DNA of 64,000 nucleotides. Source: Gammaproteobacteria bacterium. GTDB taxonomy: Bacteria > Pseudomonadota > Gammaproteobacteria > Steroidobacterales > Steroidobacteraceae. The translations under genes and the position numbers were made by a program. Of the stretch, positions 10,199 through 21,005 are shown piece after piece. Numbering within the stretch: the first letter of the stretch is position 1; every line of letters begins with the position of its first letter. The notes beneath the pieces are model-generated. The model saw only the letters and a list, made by a program, of their open reading frames with translations, had not been told where the DNA came from and searched no databases. Location of the stretch: positions 1 to 64,000 of the forward strand of contig JABCZO010000016.1 in NCBI GenBank assembly GCA_013289615.1, written 5' to 3'.

Positions 10199-12364
10199 AT
10201 GATAGCCGGAAGACACCCCACACACAGCATGGAAACCGCGACCCCCGCACCGCCCGAGATCGCCGCACCGCTCGATACCGCGCGCGCGGCGCTCGCCGAG
10301 TGCGGCGCGGATCAGGCCGTGCTGGCGGCAGGTTTCGAGGCCGCGCAAGTCGTGGCCGCCCTGACGCTCGACGCGGACCTGGCGGCGGGCACCATGCTGC
10401 ATCGGGTGCGTATGGCAGGAATGGCGCGCGCGAGCCCGCAGCTCGAGCGGCGCCTTGGCAGCGCTAGCACGCGCGTCGCCGACCAGCTCGAGCGGCTCGG
10501 TGAGCTGCACCTGCCCGCCGGCTGGTCGGCGGGCCAGGGACTGAACACTCAGCAGGCCGAGATCCTGCGCAACATGTTGCTGGCGGTGGCGGCCGACCCG
10601 CGCCTGGTGGTGGCGCACCTGGCCGCGCAGCTGGTGCAGCTGCGCGAGGCGCGCCAACTGCCGGCAGCGCAGCGGCGCCGACTGGCCCTCGAGACGCGCG
10701 AGATCCTGGCCCCGCTGGCCAATCGCCTCGGCGTCTGGAGCCTCAAGTGGGAACTCGAGGATCTGTCGTTCCGTTACCTGGAGCCGGAGGACTACCACCG
10801 CATCGCACGCGCGCTGGCCGAGCGGCGCGTGGATCGCGAGCGCTACATCGAGCAGCTGTGCGCGCTGCTGCAGCGGGAACTGCGCCAGGCCGGCATCGTC
10901 GCGGCCGCGGTCTATGGCCGGCCGAAGCACATCTACAGCATCTGGCGCAAAATGCAGCGCAAACAGCTCGCCTTCGAGCAGCTGTTCGATGTGCGTGCGG
11001 TGCGCATTGTGGTCGAATCGATCGAGAACTGCTACGCCGCCTTAGGGCTGGTGCACGCACTCTGGCCCTACATTCCGGACGAATTCGACGACTACATCGC
11101 AACGCCAAAGGATAATGAGTACCGCTCGATCCACACCGCGGTGATCGGCCCGGACGATAAATCGCTCGAAGTGCAGATACGCTCGCGCGACATGGACCAG
11201 TATGCCGAGCTCGGGGTCGCGGCGCACTGGCGCTACAAGGAGGGCGGCGCGCGCGATTCTGGCTATGAGCGCAAGATCGAATGGATCCGGCGCGTGCTCG
11301 ATCCGTCGCAATCGTCGCAGTTCGAAGGCGACCTGATCGAGCGCGTCAAGAGCGAGCTGTTTGCCGATCGCATCTACGCGATGACGCCGCGCGGCGAGGT
11401 GGTCGACCTGCCGCGCGGCGCCACGGCATTGGATTTTGCCTACCAGGTACACACCGGCTTGGGCCATCGCTGCCGCGGCGCGAAGGTCGACGGCCGCATC
11501 GTGCCGCTCAATCAGCCGCTCAGCAACGGCGGCGTGGTCGAGATCATCACCGGCAAGCAGCCCGCGCCGAGCCGCGACTGGCTGTCGCCGGAGCTCGGCT
11601 TCCTGGCGTCGCCCAAGAGCCGCGCCAAGGTGCGGGCCTGGTTCCGTCGCACCGACGAGTCGCAGCACCGCGCGCTCGGACGCGAGACGCTCGAGCGCGA
11701 ACTTGCACGGGTCGGCGCCAGCCCCGAGCTGCTCGCAACGCTGGTGCGCGAGTTGCATGCCGATAGCACCGAGGATCTGCAGCGCCGGATCGGCGAGGGC
11801 GATATCAGCGCCACGGCACTTAGCCAGGCGCTGTCGCGACTGCAAGTGACGGCGACGCCAGCGCTGATGCCGACGCGCAAGCCAGTCGGCCGCGCGCCGG
11901 GTCGCTCCCCGGGTCGCTCGCCGGTCGAGGTCGAGGGGGTCGGCGACCTGCCGAGCACCATCGCCCGCTGCTGTGGGCCGGTGCCGCCCGAACCGATCGC
12001 CGGCTATGTCACCCTCGGCCGCGGCGTCACGATCCATCGTGAACGCTGCCCGAACCTGCTGCGCATGCAGGCGGTCAATCCCAGGCGCGTGCTGCGGGTG
12101 GAATGGAACCTCGACACCGATAGCCTGATGCCGGTGAGGATCCGCGTCGAAGCGCTCGACCGCCGCGGCCTGCTGCGCGACGTGTCCGACGTGATGGCGC
12201 TGGAGCGACTGAGCATCGACGGCGTCAATTCCGATACCGACCCGGACGATCGCATCGCCACCATCGTCATGCGCACCGCAGTGCGCGATAGTGAGCAGCT
12301 CGGACGCGTGCTGCAGCGTCTGAGCGCGGTGCCAAACGTATTGCGCGCACTGCGGCTTGCCTGA
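10199..12364 (+). CDS. relA: RelA/SpoT-family (p)ppGpp synthetase, RelA-type
   Basis: NRLGVWSLKWELEDLSFRYLEPE, DEFDDYIATPKDNEYRSIHTAVIGPDDKSLEVQIRSRDMDQYAELGVAAHWRYKEG, TGS domain, C-terminal ACT. Catalytic HD motif of the hydrolase domain is not apparent. Confidence 0.94.
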   Translation: MIAGRHPTHSMETATPAPPEIAAPLDTARAALAECGADQAVLAAGFEAAQVVAALTLDADLAAGTMLHRVRMAGMARASPQLERRLGSASTRVADQLERLGELHLPAGWSAGQGLNTQQAEILRNMLLAVAADPRLVVAHLAAQLVQLREARQLPAAQRRRLALETREILAPLANRLGVWSLKWELEDLSFRYLEPEDYHRIARALAERRVDRERYIEQLCALLQRELRQAGIVAAAVYGRPKHIYSIWRKMQRKQLAFEQLFDVRAVRIVVESIENCYAALGLVHALWPYIPDEFDDYIATPKDNEYRSIHTAVIGPDDKSLEVQIRSRDMDQYAELGVAAHWRYKEGGARDSGYERKIEWIRRVLDPSQSSQFEGDLIERVKSELFADRIYAMTPRGEVVDLPRGATALDFAYQVHTGLGHRCRGAKVDGRIVPLNQPLSNGGVVEIITGKQPAPSRDWLSPELGFLASPKSRAKVRAWFRRTDESQHRALGRETLERELARVGASPELLATLVRELHADSTEDLQRRIGEGDISATALSQALSRLQVTATPALMPTRKPVGRAPGRSPGRSPVEVEGVGDLPSTIARCCGPVPPEPIAGYVTLGRGVTIHRERCPNLLRMQAVNPRRVLRVEWNLDTDSLMPVRIRVEALDRRGLLRDVSDVMALERLSIDGVNSDTDPDDRIATIVMRTAVRDSEQLGRVLQRLSAVPNVLRALRLA

Positions 12365-12496
12365 CTGCATCGATGCGTATGAAATCGATCAATGCGGGCA
12401 GCCGGGGCGCGGGCCGCGGCTAGCTGCAGGCCATTCTAGGCGTAATAAATACTTTAATATCATGGTATTAGATAACTTAAGCGATGTGGTTTATAG

Positions 12497-13495
12497 ATGA
12501 TGCCAGCGACGCCGGCGGGGCCCGACCCGAGCGCTGAGCCGCACCAGGCAACGCGCGTGAACTCGGGCAGTTGCCGCAATTGCAACGCGCCGCTGACCGG
12601 ACCCTTTTGCGCGCAGTGCGGCCAGCACACGCACGAAAGCGCGCGCGCGCTAGGGCTGGTACTGCACGACGGCTGGCACCTGCTGACACATCTCGACGGT
12701 CGATTCTGGTCCACGCTGCGCACGCTGCTGTCGCGGCCGGGGCAGCTTACGGTCGACTACTTCGCCGACCGTCGCGCCCGTTACGTGTCGCCGTTCCGGC
12801 TGTACCTGGTGCTCAGCATCGCGTTCTTCGCGCTCGCCGCAGCCAACTCGAATCTGGTGTCGAAAGCCGCGGCCAGCGGCCCGCAGCCGCTGACACCGGC
12901 CGAGCTCACCGATTTGCAGAAAGAACTGCAGCAGGCAGCTCCTTCGATCGCGGAGCATGTCACGGCAACCGACGCCGGCATGGATGTGAATCTGGACGCG
13001 AACCAGTGCGCCAGGATCGAGCTGCACTGGCCGTGGCTGCAAGGGCGCCTGCGCAGCGCCTGCCGGCGTGCGATCGCCGACAACGGCAAGTCGGCAGCAC
13101 ACGCATTCGGCTCCTACGTCCCGAAGATGATGTTCGTGTTCCTGCCGCTCGTGGCCCTGATCATGGTGCCGCTGTACCGTACTCAACACCGGTACTATGT
13201 GGAGCACCTGGTGTTCTTCCTGCATACGCATGCCGCGCTGTTCCTGGTCATGGTCGGCGACATGCTGCTCGGCATGGCGGCGCGCAGCCTGCCGTACCTG
13301 AGCGCCGTGGTGACCGTCGGCGACTTTGCCGCGGCCTGCTATGCGGTCTGGTACGTGTACCGGGCGATGCGCCGATACTACGGCGATACGCGCGCGCTGA
13401 CGTTGGCCAAGCTCGCGGTGGTCGGCATTGCCTACCAGATCTTCCTGGCGATCATGGTCGCTGCGACTTTGCTGCTCAGCGCGCTGACGGCCTGA
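12497..13495 (+). CDS. DUF3667-like membrane protein with N-terminal zinc ribbon
   Basis: CRNCNAPLTGPFCAQCGQ zinc ribbon, HLLTHLDGRFWSTLRTLLSRPGQLTVDYFADRRARYVSPFRLYLVLSIAFFAL, several C-terminal TM helices. Confidence 0.8.
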   Translation: MMPATPAGPDPSAEPHQATRVNSGSCRNCNAPLTGPFCAQCGQHTHESARALGLVLHDGWHLLTHLDGRFWSTLRTLLSRPGQLTVDYFADRRARYVSPFRLYLVLSIAFFALAAANSNLVSKAAASGPQPLTPAELTDLQKELQQAAPSIAEHVTATDAGMDVNLDANQCARIELHWPWLQGRLRSACRRAIADNGKSAAHAFGSYVPKMMFVFLPLVALIMVPLYRTQHRYYVEHLVFFLHTHAALFLVMVGDMLLGMAARSLPYLSAVVTVGDFAAACYAVWYVYRAMRRYYGDTRALTLAKLAVVGIAYQIFLAIMVAATLLLSALTA

Positions 13496-13571
13496 AGGGT
13501 GCCGCCTGGCTTGAATCGGCCGCGGCCGCTCGATGGTCAACGCTCAGCCTCGCCAGTACGCGTGGGTCAGC

Positions 13572-14999
13572 TCACCGGTTAATGCTGTCGATGGCGCGCT
13601 TGTCCACCGCCAGCGCCGCTTCGTGTAGCGCTTCCGCCAGCGTCGGATGCGCGTGGATGGTGCGCTGCAGGTCCTCGGCGCTGGCCTGGAATTCCATCGC
13701 CAGGGTGGCCTCGGCGATCAGCTCGCCGGCCATGGGCCCGATGATGTGCGCACCGAGGATGGTGTCGGTGTCGCTCGACGCCAGGATCTTCACGAAGCCG
13801 GCGGCTGCTTCCATGGCACGCGCGCGACCGCTGGCCGCGAACGGGAATACGCCGCTCTTGAACGCGGTCCCGGCCGCCTTGAGCTGCTCCTCAGTCTGGC
13901 CAACCCATGCAATCTCGGGCGCGGTGTAGATCACCGACGGAATGACGTCGTAATTCACGTGCGCATAGCGGCCGGCGATGCGGTCGGCAACGGCGATGCC
14001 CTCCTCCTTGCCCTTGTGCGCCAGCATCGGCCCGCGCACGCAGTCGCCGATCGCCCAGACCCCTTCGGCTCCAGTCCGGCACTGCACGTCAACCTGGATG
14101 AATCCGCGCTGGTCGAGCCCGACGCCGCAATCGGGCGCCAGCAGATTCGCGGCATACGGGCGACGGCCGACGGCGACGATCAGCTTGTCGGCACTGAGGC
14201 TGTGCGCGCCCGCCTTGTCGTTGTAGGCGACGGTGACGCTGCCGTTGACGACCTGGGCGCCGGTCACCGTGGCGCCGAGCCGGATGTCGAGCCCCTGCTT
14301 CCTGAAGTGGCGCGCGGCCTCGCCGGCGAGCTGCTGATCGGCAATGGCGAGAAAGCTATCGAGCGCCTCGAGTACCACCACCTCGGAGCCGAGGCGGCGC
14401 CAGACGCTGCCCAGTTCCAGGCCGATGACGCCGGCACCAATCACGCAAAGCGTCCTGGGCACCGCGGCGAATTCGAGTGCATCCCAGGAATCAACGATGT
14501 ACTCATGGTCGAAGCGAGCCGATTCGAGCTCGGTGGGGACCGAACCGGTGGCGAGCACCACGTTACGCGCGTCGATCTCGGTGCTGGTGCCATCGTGCCT
14601 GGTCACCTGCACGCGTCGGCCCGCCAGCAGGCGAGCGCGGCCGAACATGGCGGTCACGCCGGCCGCCTTGAACAGCGAGCCAATGCCGCTGGTCATGTTG
14701 CGCACGATGGTCGCGCGGCGCTTTTGCATCACGGCCAGATCGAGCCCAATGCCGCTGACCGCAATGCCGTGCGCAGCGAATTCGCTCTGCGCACGATGCA
14801 GCAGCTCGGACGATTCGAGCAGGGCTTTTGATGGTATGCAGCCGGCGTTCAGGCAGGTGCCGCCGAGTGCGGTCCCGCCATCGCGGTTCACCCAGCCGTC
14901 GACGCAGATCACCTTGAGAGCGTTCTGCGCGGCACGGATCGCCGCCGGATAGCCAGCCGGTCCGGCGCCGATAACGACGACGTCGACCGGCTCAGCCAT
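13572..14999 (-). CDS. lpd: Dihydrolipoyl dehydrogenase
   Basis: VVVIGAGPAGYPAAIRAAQ, GGTCLNAGCIPSKALLESS redox-active disulfide, IHAHPTLAEALHEAAL; downstream of sucAB. Confidence 0.96.
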   Translation of the reverse strand: MAEPVDVVVIGAGPAGYPAAIRAAQNALKVICVDGWVNRDGGTALGGTCLNAGCIPSKALLESSELLHRAQSEFAAHGIAVSGIGLDLAVMQKRRATIVRNMTSGIGSLFKAAGVTAMFGRARLLAGRRVQVTRHDGTSTEIDARNVVLATGSVPTELESARFDHEYIVDSWDALEFAAVPRTLCVIGAGVIGLELGSVWRRLGSEVVVLEALDSFLAIADQQLAGEAARHFRKQGLDIRLGATVTGAQVVNGSVTVAYNDKAGAHSLSADKLIVAVGRRPYAANLLAPDCGVGLDQRGFIQVDVQCRTGAEGVWAIGDCVRGPMLAHKGKEEGIAVADRIAGRYAHVNYDVIPSVIYTAPEIAWVGQTEEQLKAAGTAFKSGVFPFAASGRARAMEAAAGFVKILASSDTDTILGAHIIGPMAGELIAEATLAMEFQASAEDLQRTIHAHPTLAEALHEAALAVDKRAIDSINR

Positions 15000-15023
15000 G
15001 GTCGCTAGCCTCGGCCATGATGA

Positions 15024-16298
15024 TCAGACGCCGAGCAGCAGACGGCCCGGATCCTCGAGGCAGTCCTTGATCGTGACCAGAAACTGCACCGCCTCGCGGC
15101 CATCGATGATGCGATGGTCGTAGGTGACTGCCAGATACATCATCGGCCGGATCGCGACCTGGCCGTTCATGGCAATCGGCCGCTCCTGAATCTTGTGCAT
15201 GCCCAGGATCGCGCTTTGCGGTGCGTTGACGATCGGGGTCGACATCAGCGAACCGAAGATGCCGCCGTTGGTAATGCTGAAGGTGCCCCCGGTCAGGTCC
15301 TCGAGCGTGATCGCACCGGTGCGCGCCCGCGCGGCGTAATTCGCGATGCCTTTCTCGACCTCGGCGAAGCTCATCGCGTCGGCATCGCGCAGCACCGGTA
15401 CCATCAGTCCACGCTCGGTGGACACCGCGACGCCGATGTCGAAATATTCGTGGTAGATGATGTCGTTGTTGTCGACCGAGGCGTTGACCATGGGAAAGCG
15501 CTTCAAGGCCTCGACCGAGGCCTTGATGAAGAACGACATGAAGCCGAGCTTCACGCCGTGCTTGTTCTCGAAACTGTCCTTGTAGCGCGCGCGCAGCTCC
15601 TGCACCGCGCTCAGGTCCACTTCATTGAAAGTCGTCAGCAGCGCCTGCGTCGACTGCGCCTGCAGCAGGCGTTCGGCGATGCGAGACCGCAGTCGTGTCA
15701 TCGGCACGCGCTGCTCGGCCCGGCCGGAACGCGCCAGCGCGGACAACGGACCCGGCGGCGCTGGCGGCGTTGCTGCCGGCACCGGCGGCGCTGCTGAGGC
15801 CGCGGTTGCGGCGGCACGCGCATCGGATTTGGTGACGCGGCCGCCGGGCCCGGAACCCGCTATCGAGCTCGGCGCGAGATTGTTTTCCTCGATCACGCGG
15901 CGCGCGGCCGGACTGGTCCTCGGCGTGGCGCTGCCCGCCGGGGGCGTAGCGGTGGAACTCGCCGCGGCGACTGCCGCTTTGCCGTTACCCGCCAGTGGCG
16001 CGGCCGCTGCCGGTGGCGCCTTGGCCGTCGGCGGCGGCGTGGCAGTGGCGGGCGCCGTGGCACCCTCCTCGATCACCGCCAGCAGTTCGCCGCTCTTGAC
16101 CGAAGCGCCGGTCTGCACCTTGATCTCCCGCAGCACGCCGCCGATCGGCGCCGGCACTTCCAGCACCACCTTGTCGGTTTCCAGGTCAGCGATGTTCTCG
16201 TCGCGGCTGACGGCCTCACCCGGCTGCTTGCGCCACGCCACCAGCGTCGCATCGGCCACGGACTCGGGCAATTGCGGCACGCGGATTTCGACGCTCAT
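15024..16298 (-). CDS. sucB: 2-oxoglutarate dehydrogenase E2, dihydrolipoamide succinyltransferase
   Basis: Lipoyl domain ([21 protein letters not shown]), PSBD, catalytic [30 protein letters not shown]. Confidence 0.97.
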   Translation of the reverse strand: MSVEIRVPQLPESVADATLVAWRKQPGEAVSRDENIADLETDKVVLEVPAPIGGVLREIKVQTGASVKSGELLAVIEEGATAPATATPPPTAKAPPAAAAPLAGNGKAAVAAASSTATPPAGSATPRTSPAARRVIEENNLAPSSIAGSGPGGRVTKSDARAAATAASAAPPVPAATPPAPPGPLSALARSGRAEQRVPMTRLRSRIAERLLQAQSTQALLTTFNEVDLSAVQELRARYKDSFENKHGVKLGFMSFFIKASVEALKRFPMVNASVDNNDIIYHEYFDIGVAVSTERGLMVPVLRDADAMSFAEVEKGIANYAARARTGAITLEDLTGGTFSITNGGIFGSLMSTPIVNAPQSAILGMHKIQERPIAMNGQVAIRPMMYLAVTYDHRIIDGREAVQFLVTIKDCLEDPGRLLLGV

Positions 16299-19228
16299 GA
16301 ACTCTTCCTTATGGCAGAACTGATCGGCGTAGGCGCGCGCTCGGGTCCGCCCGCCACCGCGCCCTCGGGCGTCAGTGTCAGCCGCGGCGTGTTACGCATG
16401 GTGTGTTCGATCGAAACGGCATTCAGGGCGGTGTCGACCAGCCGCCGCTGCTCGAGTTCGTGATTTTTGCCCAGGCCGGTGGCAGGTGCTGCTGCAGCGG
16501 CACGGCCGGCGTAGTACACCGTGCGTGCTCCGGCAAGATCCTGCAGCCGATGACGGATTTGATACCAGGCACCCTGGTTCTGCGGCTCTTCCTGGCACCA
16601 CACCAGATCGCTCGCGCTGGCGTAGCGGTTCAACACCGCCTGGTATTGCTCGACCGGGAACGGATAGAGCTGTTCGATGCGTACCACGGCGACATTGCGC
16701 AGCGCACCGCTGCGGCGTGCCTTGAGCAGGTCGAAGTACACCTTGCCGCTGCAGAATACGACCCGCTCCACCTGTGCGGGCGCGATGTCGTCGATTTCGC
16801 CGATCACGTTGGCGAAGCTGCTGTTGCTCAGCTCGGCCAGCGCGGATACCGACAACTCGTGACGCAGCAGGCTCTTGGGCGTGAACACGATCAGCGGCCT
16901 GCGGAAGCTTTGCAGTACCTGGCGGCGCAGCAGGTGAAACATCTGCGCCGGGGTCGATGGAACCACCACCTGCATGTTCTCTTCGGCGCACAGCTGCAGG
17001 AAGCGCTCGAGGCGGGCCGATGAATGCTCAGGCCCCTGGCCCTCGTAACCGTGCGGCAGGAACAGGGTCAGACCGCATAGCCGGCCCCACTTGGCCTCGC
17101 CCGAGGAGATGAACTGGTCGATCACGACCTGCGCTCCGTTGACGAAATCGCCGAACTGCGCCTCCCAGATCACCAGGCAATCCGGGCTCGTGGTCGCATA
17201 GCCGTACTCGAAGCCGACCACGGCTTCCTCCGACAGTACCGAGTCGATCACCGTGAAGCGCGGCTGCCCGTCCCTGACGTGCTGCAAAGGAATGAAACGG
17301 CGGCCGGTATTCTGATCGTGCAGTACCGCGTGCCGATGGAAGAAGGTGCCGCGACCGCTATCCTGACCGGAGATGCGCACCGCAACCCCCTCATCGAGCA
17401 GCGAGGCATAGGCCAGGGATTCGGCCATGCCCCAGTCCAGCGGCAGCTCGCCGGCGGCCATCCTGGCGCGGTTGCTGATCACCTGCGCGACCCGCGGATG
17501 CAGCATCAATTCCTTCGGGTAGTGCACCAGGCGCCGGGCAAGCACCGACAGCCGTTCGGGTTCGACCCCGGTGGCGACGCGCTCGGACCAGTCGGCCTGT
17601 CCGTAGCGGGTCCAGTCGATCGTATATTTGTTGCCGATCAGGCCCAGCGCCGGGTGCAATTGCAGCTGGCCGGAGTCGAGCGCCTGGCGATATTGCGCGA
17701 CCAGCGCCTCGGCATCCGCCGCCGACAGCACGCCGTCGGCGATCAGCCGATCGGCGTACAGCTTGCGCACCGTCGGATGCTGGCGGATGAGCCGATACAT
17801 GATCGGCTGCGTCGCTGCCGGTTCGTCGGCTTCGTTGTGCCCAAGCCGTCGATAGCACACCAGATCGATAACGACGTCCTTGTGGAAGCGCTGGCGGTAG
17901 CGCAGCGCCAGGCGCGTCACGAACAGCACGTCCTCGGGATCATCGGCATTGACGTGAAAGATCGGGGCTTCAACGATCTTTGCGACGTCACTGCAATAGG
18001 TGGTGGAGCGGGCATCGCGCGGATCGGAAGTGGTGAAGCCGATCTGGTTGTTGATGATGATATGAACCGTGCCGCCGGTACGGTAGCCGCGCGCCTGCGA
18101 CAGCTGCAGGGTTTCCATGACCACACCCTGGCCGGCAAAGGCGGCATCGCCGTGCATCAGCACCGGCACCACCTTGTCGCCCTGGGCATCATCGCGCCGT
18201 TCCTGGCGCGCTCGCACCGAACCCTCGACCACCGGATCGACGATCTCCAGATGCGACGGATTGAAGGCCAGCGCGACATGCACGTTGCCGCCCGGCGTAC
18301 GCACGTCGGCGGAGAAGCCCTTGTGATACTTGACGTCGCCGGAGCCCTGGGCGTGATTGTCGTCGTACTTGCCCTCGAATTCCGAGAACAGCTGCCCCGG
18401 CGATTTTCCCAACACGTTGACCAGCACGTTGAGCCGGCCGCGGTGCGCCATGCCGAGCACGAACTCCTCGATACCCGCCTGGCCGCCGGCCTGGATGAGT
18501 TCGTTGAGCGAGGCGATCAGCGCATCCGCGCCCTCCAGTGAAAAGCGCTTCTGCCCGACGTACCTGGTGTGCAGGTAGCGCTCCAGGCCTTCGGTCGCGG
18601 TCAGCTGGCCGAGCAGGTTGCGCCGTTCTTCGACGCTGAAGCGTTGCTGTATACGGCCGAGCTGGAATTCGTCCTGCAGCCACAGGCGCTCGTCAGTGTT
18701 GGAGACATGGGCGAACTCGGCACCGATATGGCCGCAATAGACGAGCTCCAGGCGCGCAATGATCTCACGCAGGCTCGCTTGCCTGGGTAGCCAGTCGTTG
18801 CGGGTTGCGGTGAAGAACTCGGTATCGAGGTCGGCTTCGCTCAAACCGGCATAGTCCAGATCGAGCACGCGCGGGCGCGGTCGCTGCAGCAGACCGAGCG
18901 GATCGATGCGCGCAATCAGGTGGCCGCGATTGCTGTAGATCTGCATCAGTCGCGAGACGGCGGCCTGCTTCTCGCTGGCGACGGCGTCGGGCAGCGCGAC
19001 CGGGCAAGCGCGCGCGCTCGCCTGGGTGCGCGCCGCAACGCCCGCTATGACGGGCGCGTGCGCACGTTCGGGCGCCGCCGCCGGGCCCAGGGCATCGAAA
19101 TAGCCGCGCCAGACGGGATCGATGCTGTCGGGATCCTGCAGATACTGTTCGTACAGCGTCTCGACGTAAGTGGCGTTCGCACCCGAAAGCGGAGTGCTCG
19201 CCAGCAGCTCGGGCAAGGATGGGGGCAT
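16295..19228 (-). CDS. sucA: 2-oxoglutarate dehydrogenase E1
   Basis: [95 protein letters not shown]. Confidence 0.97.
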   Translation of the reverse strand: MPPSLPELLASTPLSGANATYVETLYEQYLQDPDSIDPVWRGYFDALGPAAAPERAHAPVIAGVAARTQASARACPVALPDAVASEKQAAVSRLMQIYSNRGHLIARIDPLGLLQRPRPRVLDLDYAGLSEADLDTEFFTATRNDWLPRQASLREIIARLELVYCGHIGAEFAHVSNTDERLWLQDEFQLGRIQQRFSVEERRNLLGQLTATEGLERYLHTRYVGQKRFSLEGADALIASLNELIQAGGQAGIEEFVLGMAHRGRLNVLVNVLGKSPGQLFSEFEGKYDDNHAQGSGDVKYHKGFSADVRTPGGNVHVALAFNPSHLEIVDPVVEGSVRARQERRDDAQGDKVVPVLMHGDAAFAGQGVVMETLQLSQARGYRTGGTVHIIINNQIGFTTSDPRDARSTTYCSDVAKIVEAPIFHVNADDPEDVLFVTRLALRYRQRFHKDVVIDLVCYRRLGHNEADEPAATQPIMYRLIRQHPTVRKLYADRLIADGVLSAADAEALVAQYRQALDSGQLQLHPALGLIGNKYTIDWTRYGQADWSERVATGVEPERLSVLARRLVHYPKELMLHPRVAQVISNRARMAAGELPLDWGMAESLAYASLLDEGVAVRISGQDSGRGTFFHRHAVLHDQNTGRRFIPLQHVRDGQPRFTVIDSVLSEEAVVGFEYGYATTSPDCLVIWEAQFGDFVNGAQVVIDQFISSGEAKWGRLCGLTLFLPHGYEGQGPEHSSARLERFLQLCAEENMQVVVPSTPAQMFHLLRRQVLQSFRRPLIVFTPKSLLRHELSVSALAELSNSSFANVIGEIDDIAPAQVERVVFCSGKVYFDLLKARRSGALRNVAVVRIEQLYPFPVEQYQAVLNRYASASDLVWCQEEPQNQGAWYQIRHRLQDLAGARTVYYAGRAAAAAPATGLGKNHELEQRRLVDTALNAVSIEHTMRNTPRLTLTPEGAVAGGPERAPTPISSAIRKSS

Positions 19229-19379
19229 GGGTGACCTGGATGCAGCCTCGAAAAAAAACCTGTCAGCTCAATGATCTAGACGATGGCAACGCGACTTAAC
19301 ATTCTATAGGAATGAGCCTTTCAAGGAAACGGACGCAGCTCACGCCTGAGCGCAGATCATTGAATGCATTGGCTTGTGG

Positions 19380-21005
19380 CTAGGAGCCTGCGGCCGCCGT
19401 GGCACGTTCGGGCGCTGTGCGCTCGGGCAGCGCAGCGCTGCCTTCCTGCCAGCCGCCGCCGAGTGCTCGATACAAGCGCACCAGATCATCAGCCACCGCA
19501 GTGGTGCTGTCGGCCAGCGACAACTGGTTTTGCTGCAAAGTGCGTTCGGCGTCCAGCACGTCGATGAAATTCGCCAGCCCGCTCTGATAGCGCAGTCGGG
19601 ACAGTGTCAGCGTCTCGCGGTTCTGCGCCACCGTGGCATCGAGCCATGAGCGTCGTTCCTGATCGGCACCGAATGCGGCCGCTGCGTTCTCGACCTCGTG
19701 CAGCGCCTTGAGGACCGCCAGTTGATACGCAGCGGCGGCTTCCCGCGCCCGCACCTCGTACAGATGCACGGTCTTCCAGCGGCCGCGATCGAAGATCGGC
19801 AACTGCAGCGTGGGTCCGATCGAGCCGAACAGGCTCGACCATTCGAGCAGTCGGCTGGCGGTCTCGGACTGAAAGCCGCCCACGGCCGAGAGCGTCAGGC
19901 GCGGATACAAATCCGCCACCGCGACGCCGCTCTGGGCCGTCGCCGCGTGCAGGTTCGCCTCGGCTTCGCGGATATCGGGTCGGCGCCGGGCCAGATCCGC
20001 CGGCACGCCGATCGGCACTTCAGCCGGCAGCGGCGGCACCGGCGCAGCGCTGTCCAGTTCGGCGCGCAGCGCCTCGGGTTCGCGACCGAGCAGGCGGCTG
20101 AGCTGGTTGATACTTTGGGTAATCTGCAGTTCAAAGGCGGGCAATTCAGCGCGCGTCGCGCTGGCCTGCGCGCTCGCATTACTGACATCGATGTAAGTGG
20201 TCAGGCCCGCTGCCCGCCGCTGACCGGTCAGATCCAGCAGCTCATCGATGGTAGTGAGATTGTCGCGCGCGATCAGCAGGCGCGACTGCGCACCGCGAAG
20301 TTCGATGTAGTTCTGCGCGATGTCGGCGAGCACCGATACCAGCACCGCATGCTGATCTTCGACCGACACCTGGACGCTGGCGTCGGCAGCCTCCACCGCG
20401 CGGCGTATGCGTCCGAACAGATCGATCTCCCACGAGGCATCGGCGCTGAGCTGATACTGACTGTAGGGGTTGGGAATGCTGATGGCTGCGCCGCCGGGCA
20501 ACTTGATGTTCCCGATCGAATTGAACAGCGAACCGGTGGGCGTGGCTTCACTGAGCCGCTGCCGGCTATAGGAGGCTTGTGCCGACAGCGCGGGCCAGTA
20601 GGCCGCCGCCGCGACGTCGCGCTGGGCGCGCGCCTCCTCGATGCGCAGCAGCGCGATGCGCAGGTCCAGATTGGAACTGCGGCCGCGCTCGAGCAACGAA
20701 GTCAGCTTCGGATCGTTGAACGACGCCCACCAGGCGGGCTGCTGTGCGGATTGCTCGCTCGCCACGCCCGCCGGCGCCGCGCTTGGCGCTGGCGTTACTT
20801 CCGCTTCGGTCGGCAGCGGCTGGGCGGCGGCCGACGGCGAGGTTGCCCGCGCCGACCAGTGCTCCGGCGCCTGCGGCGTGGGCGCGGTGAAACTCGGCCC
20901 GACAGCACAACCGGCGCACACCGCCAGCAGTGCGGCTGCGCCCAGCCGCGTCGCGCGATCGATGCGCCGGCAAGCGCGGCTGCGGCCGCGGCGCTCGCTG
21001 GTCAT
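19380..21005 (-). CDS. Outer membrane efflux lipoprotein, NodT/TolC family
   Basis: Start MTSERRGRS with lipobox LLAVCAGC; PEHWSARA, RRPDIREAEANLHAATAQSGVAVADLYPRLTLSA. ORF extends upstream to 21380 but ATG 21005 overlaps the preceding gene end (ATGCAATGA). Confidence 0.92.
   Translation of the reverse strand: MTSERRGRSRACRRIDRATRLGAAALLAVCAGCAVGPSFTAPTPQAPEHWSARATSPSAAAQPLPTEAEVTPAPSAAPAGVASEQSAQQPAWWASFNDPKLTSLLERGRSSNLDLRIALLRIEEARAQRDVAAAAYWPALSAQASYSRQRLSEATPTGSLFNSIGNIKLPGGAAISIPNPYSQYQLSADASWEIDLFGRIRRAVEAADASVQVSVEDQHAVLVSVLADIAQNYIELRGAQSRLLIARDNLTTIDELLDLTGQRRAAGLTTYIDVSNASAQASATRAELPAFELQITQSINQLSRLLGREPEALRAELDSAAPVPPLPAEVPIGVPADLARRRPDIREAEANLHAATAQSGVAVADLYPRLTLSAVGGFQSETASRLLEWSSLFGSIGPTLQLPIFDRGRWKTVHLYEVRAREAAAAYQLAVLKALHEVENAAAAFGADQERRSWLDATVAQNRETLTLSRLRYQSGLANFIDVLDAERTLQQNQLSLADSTTAVADDLVRLYRALGGGWQEGSAALPERTAPERATAAAGS

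Noticed and set aside
11042-12370. 442-aa minus-strand ORF
   Set aside because: Antisense of relA; no family motifs.
17279-18541. 420-aa plus-strand ORF
   Set aside because: Antisense of sucA.
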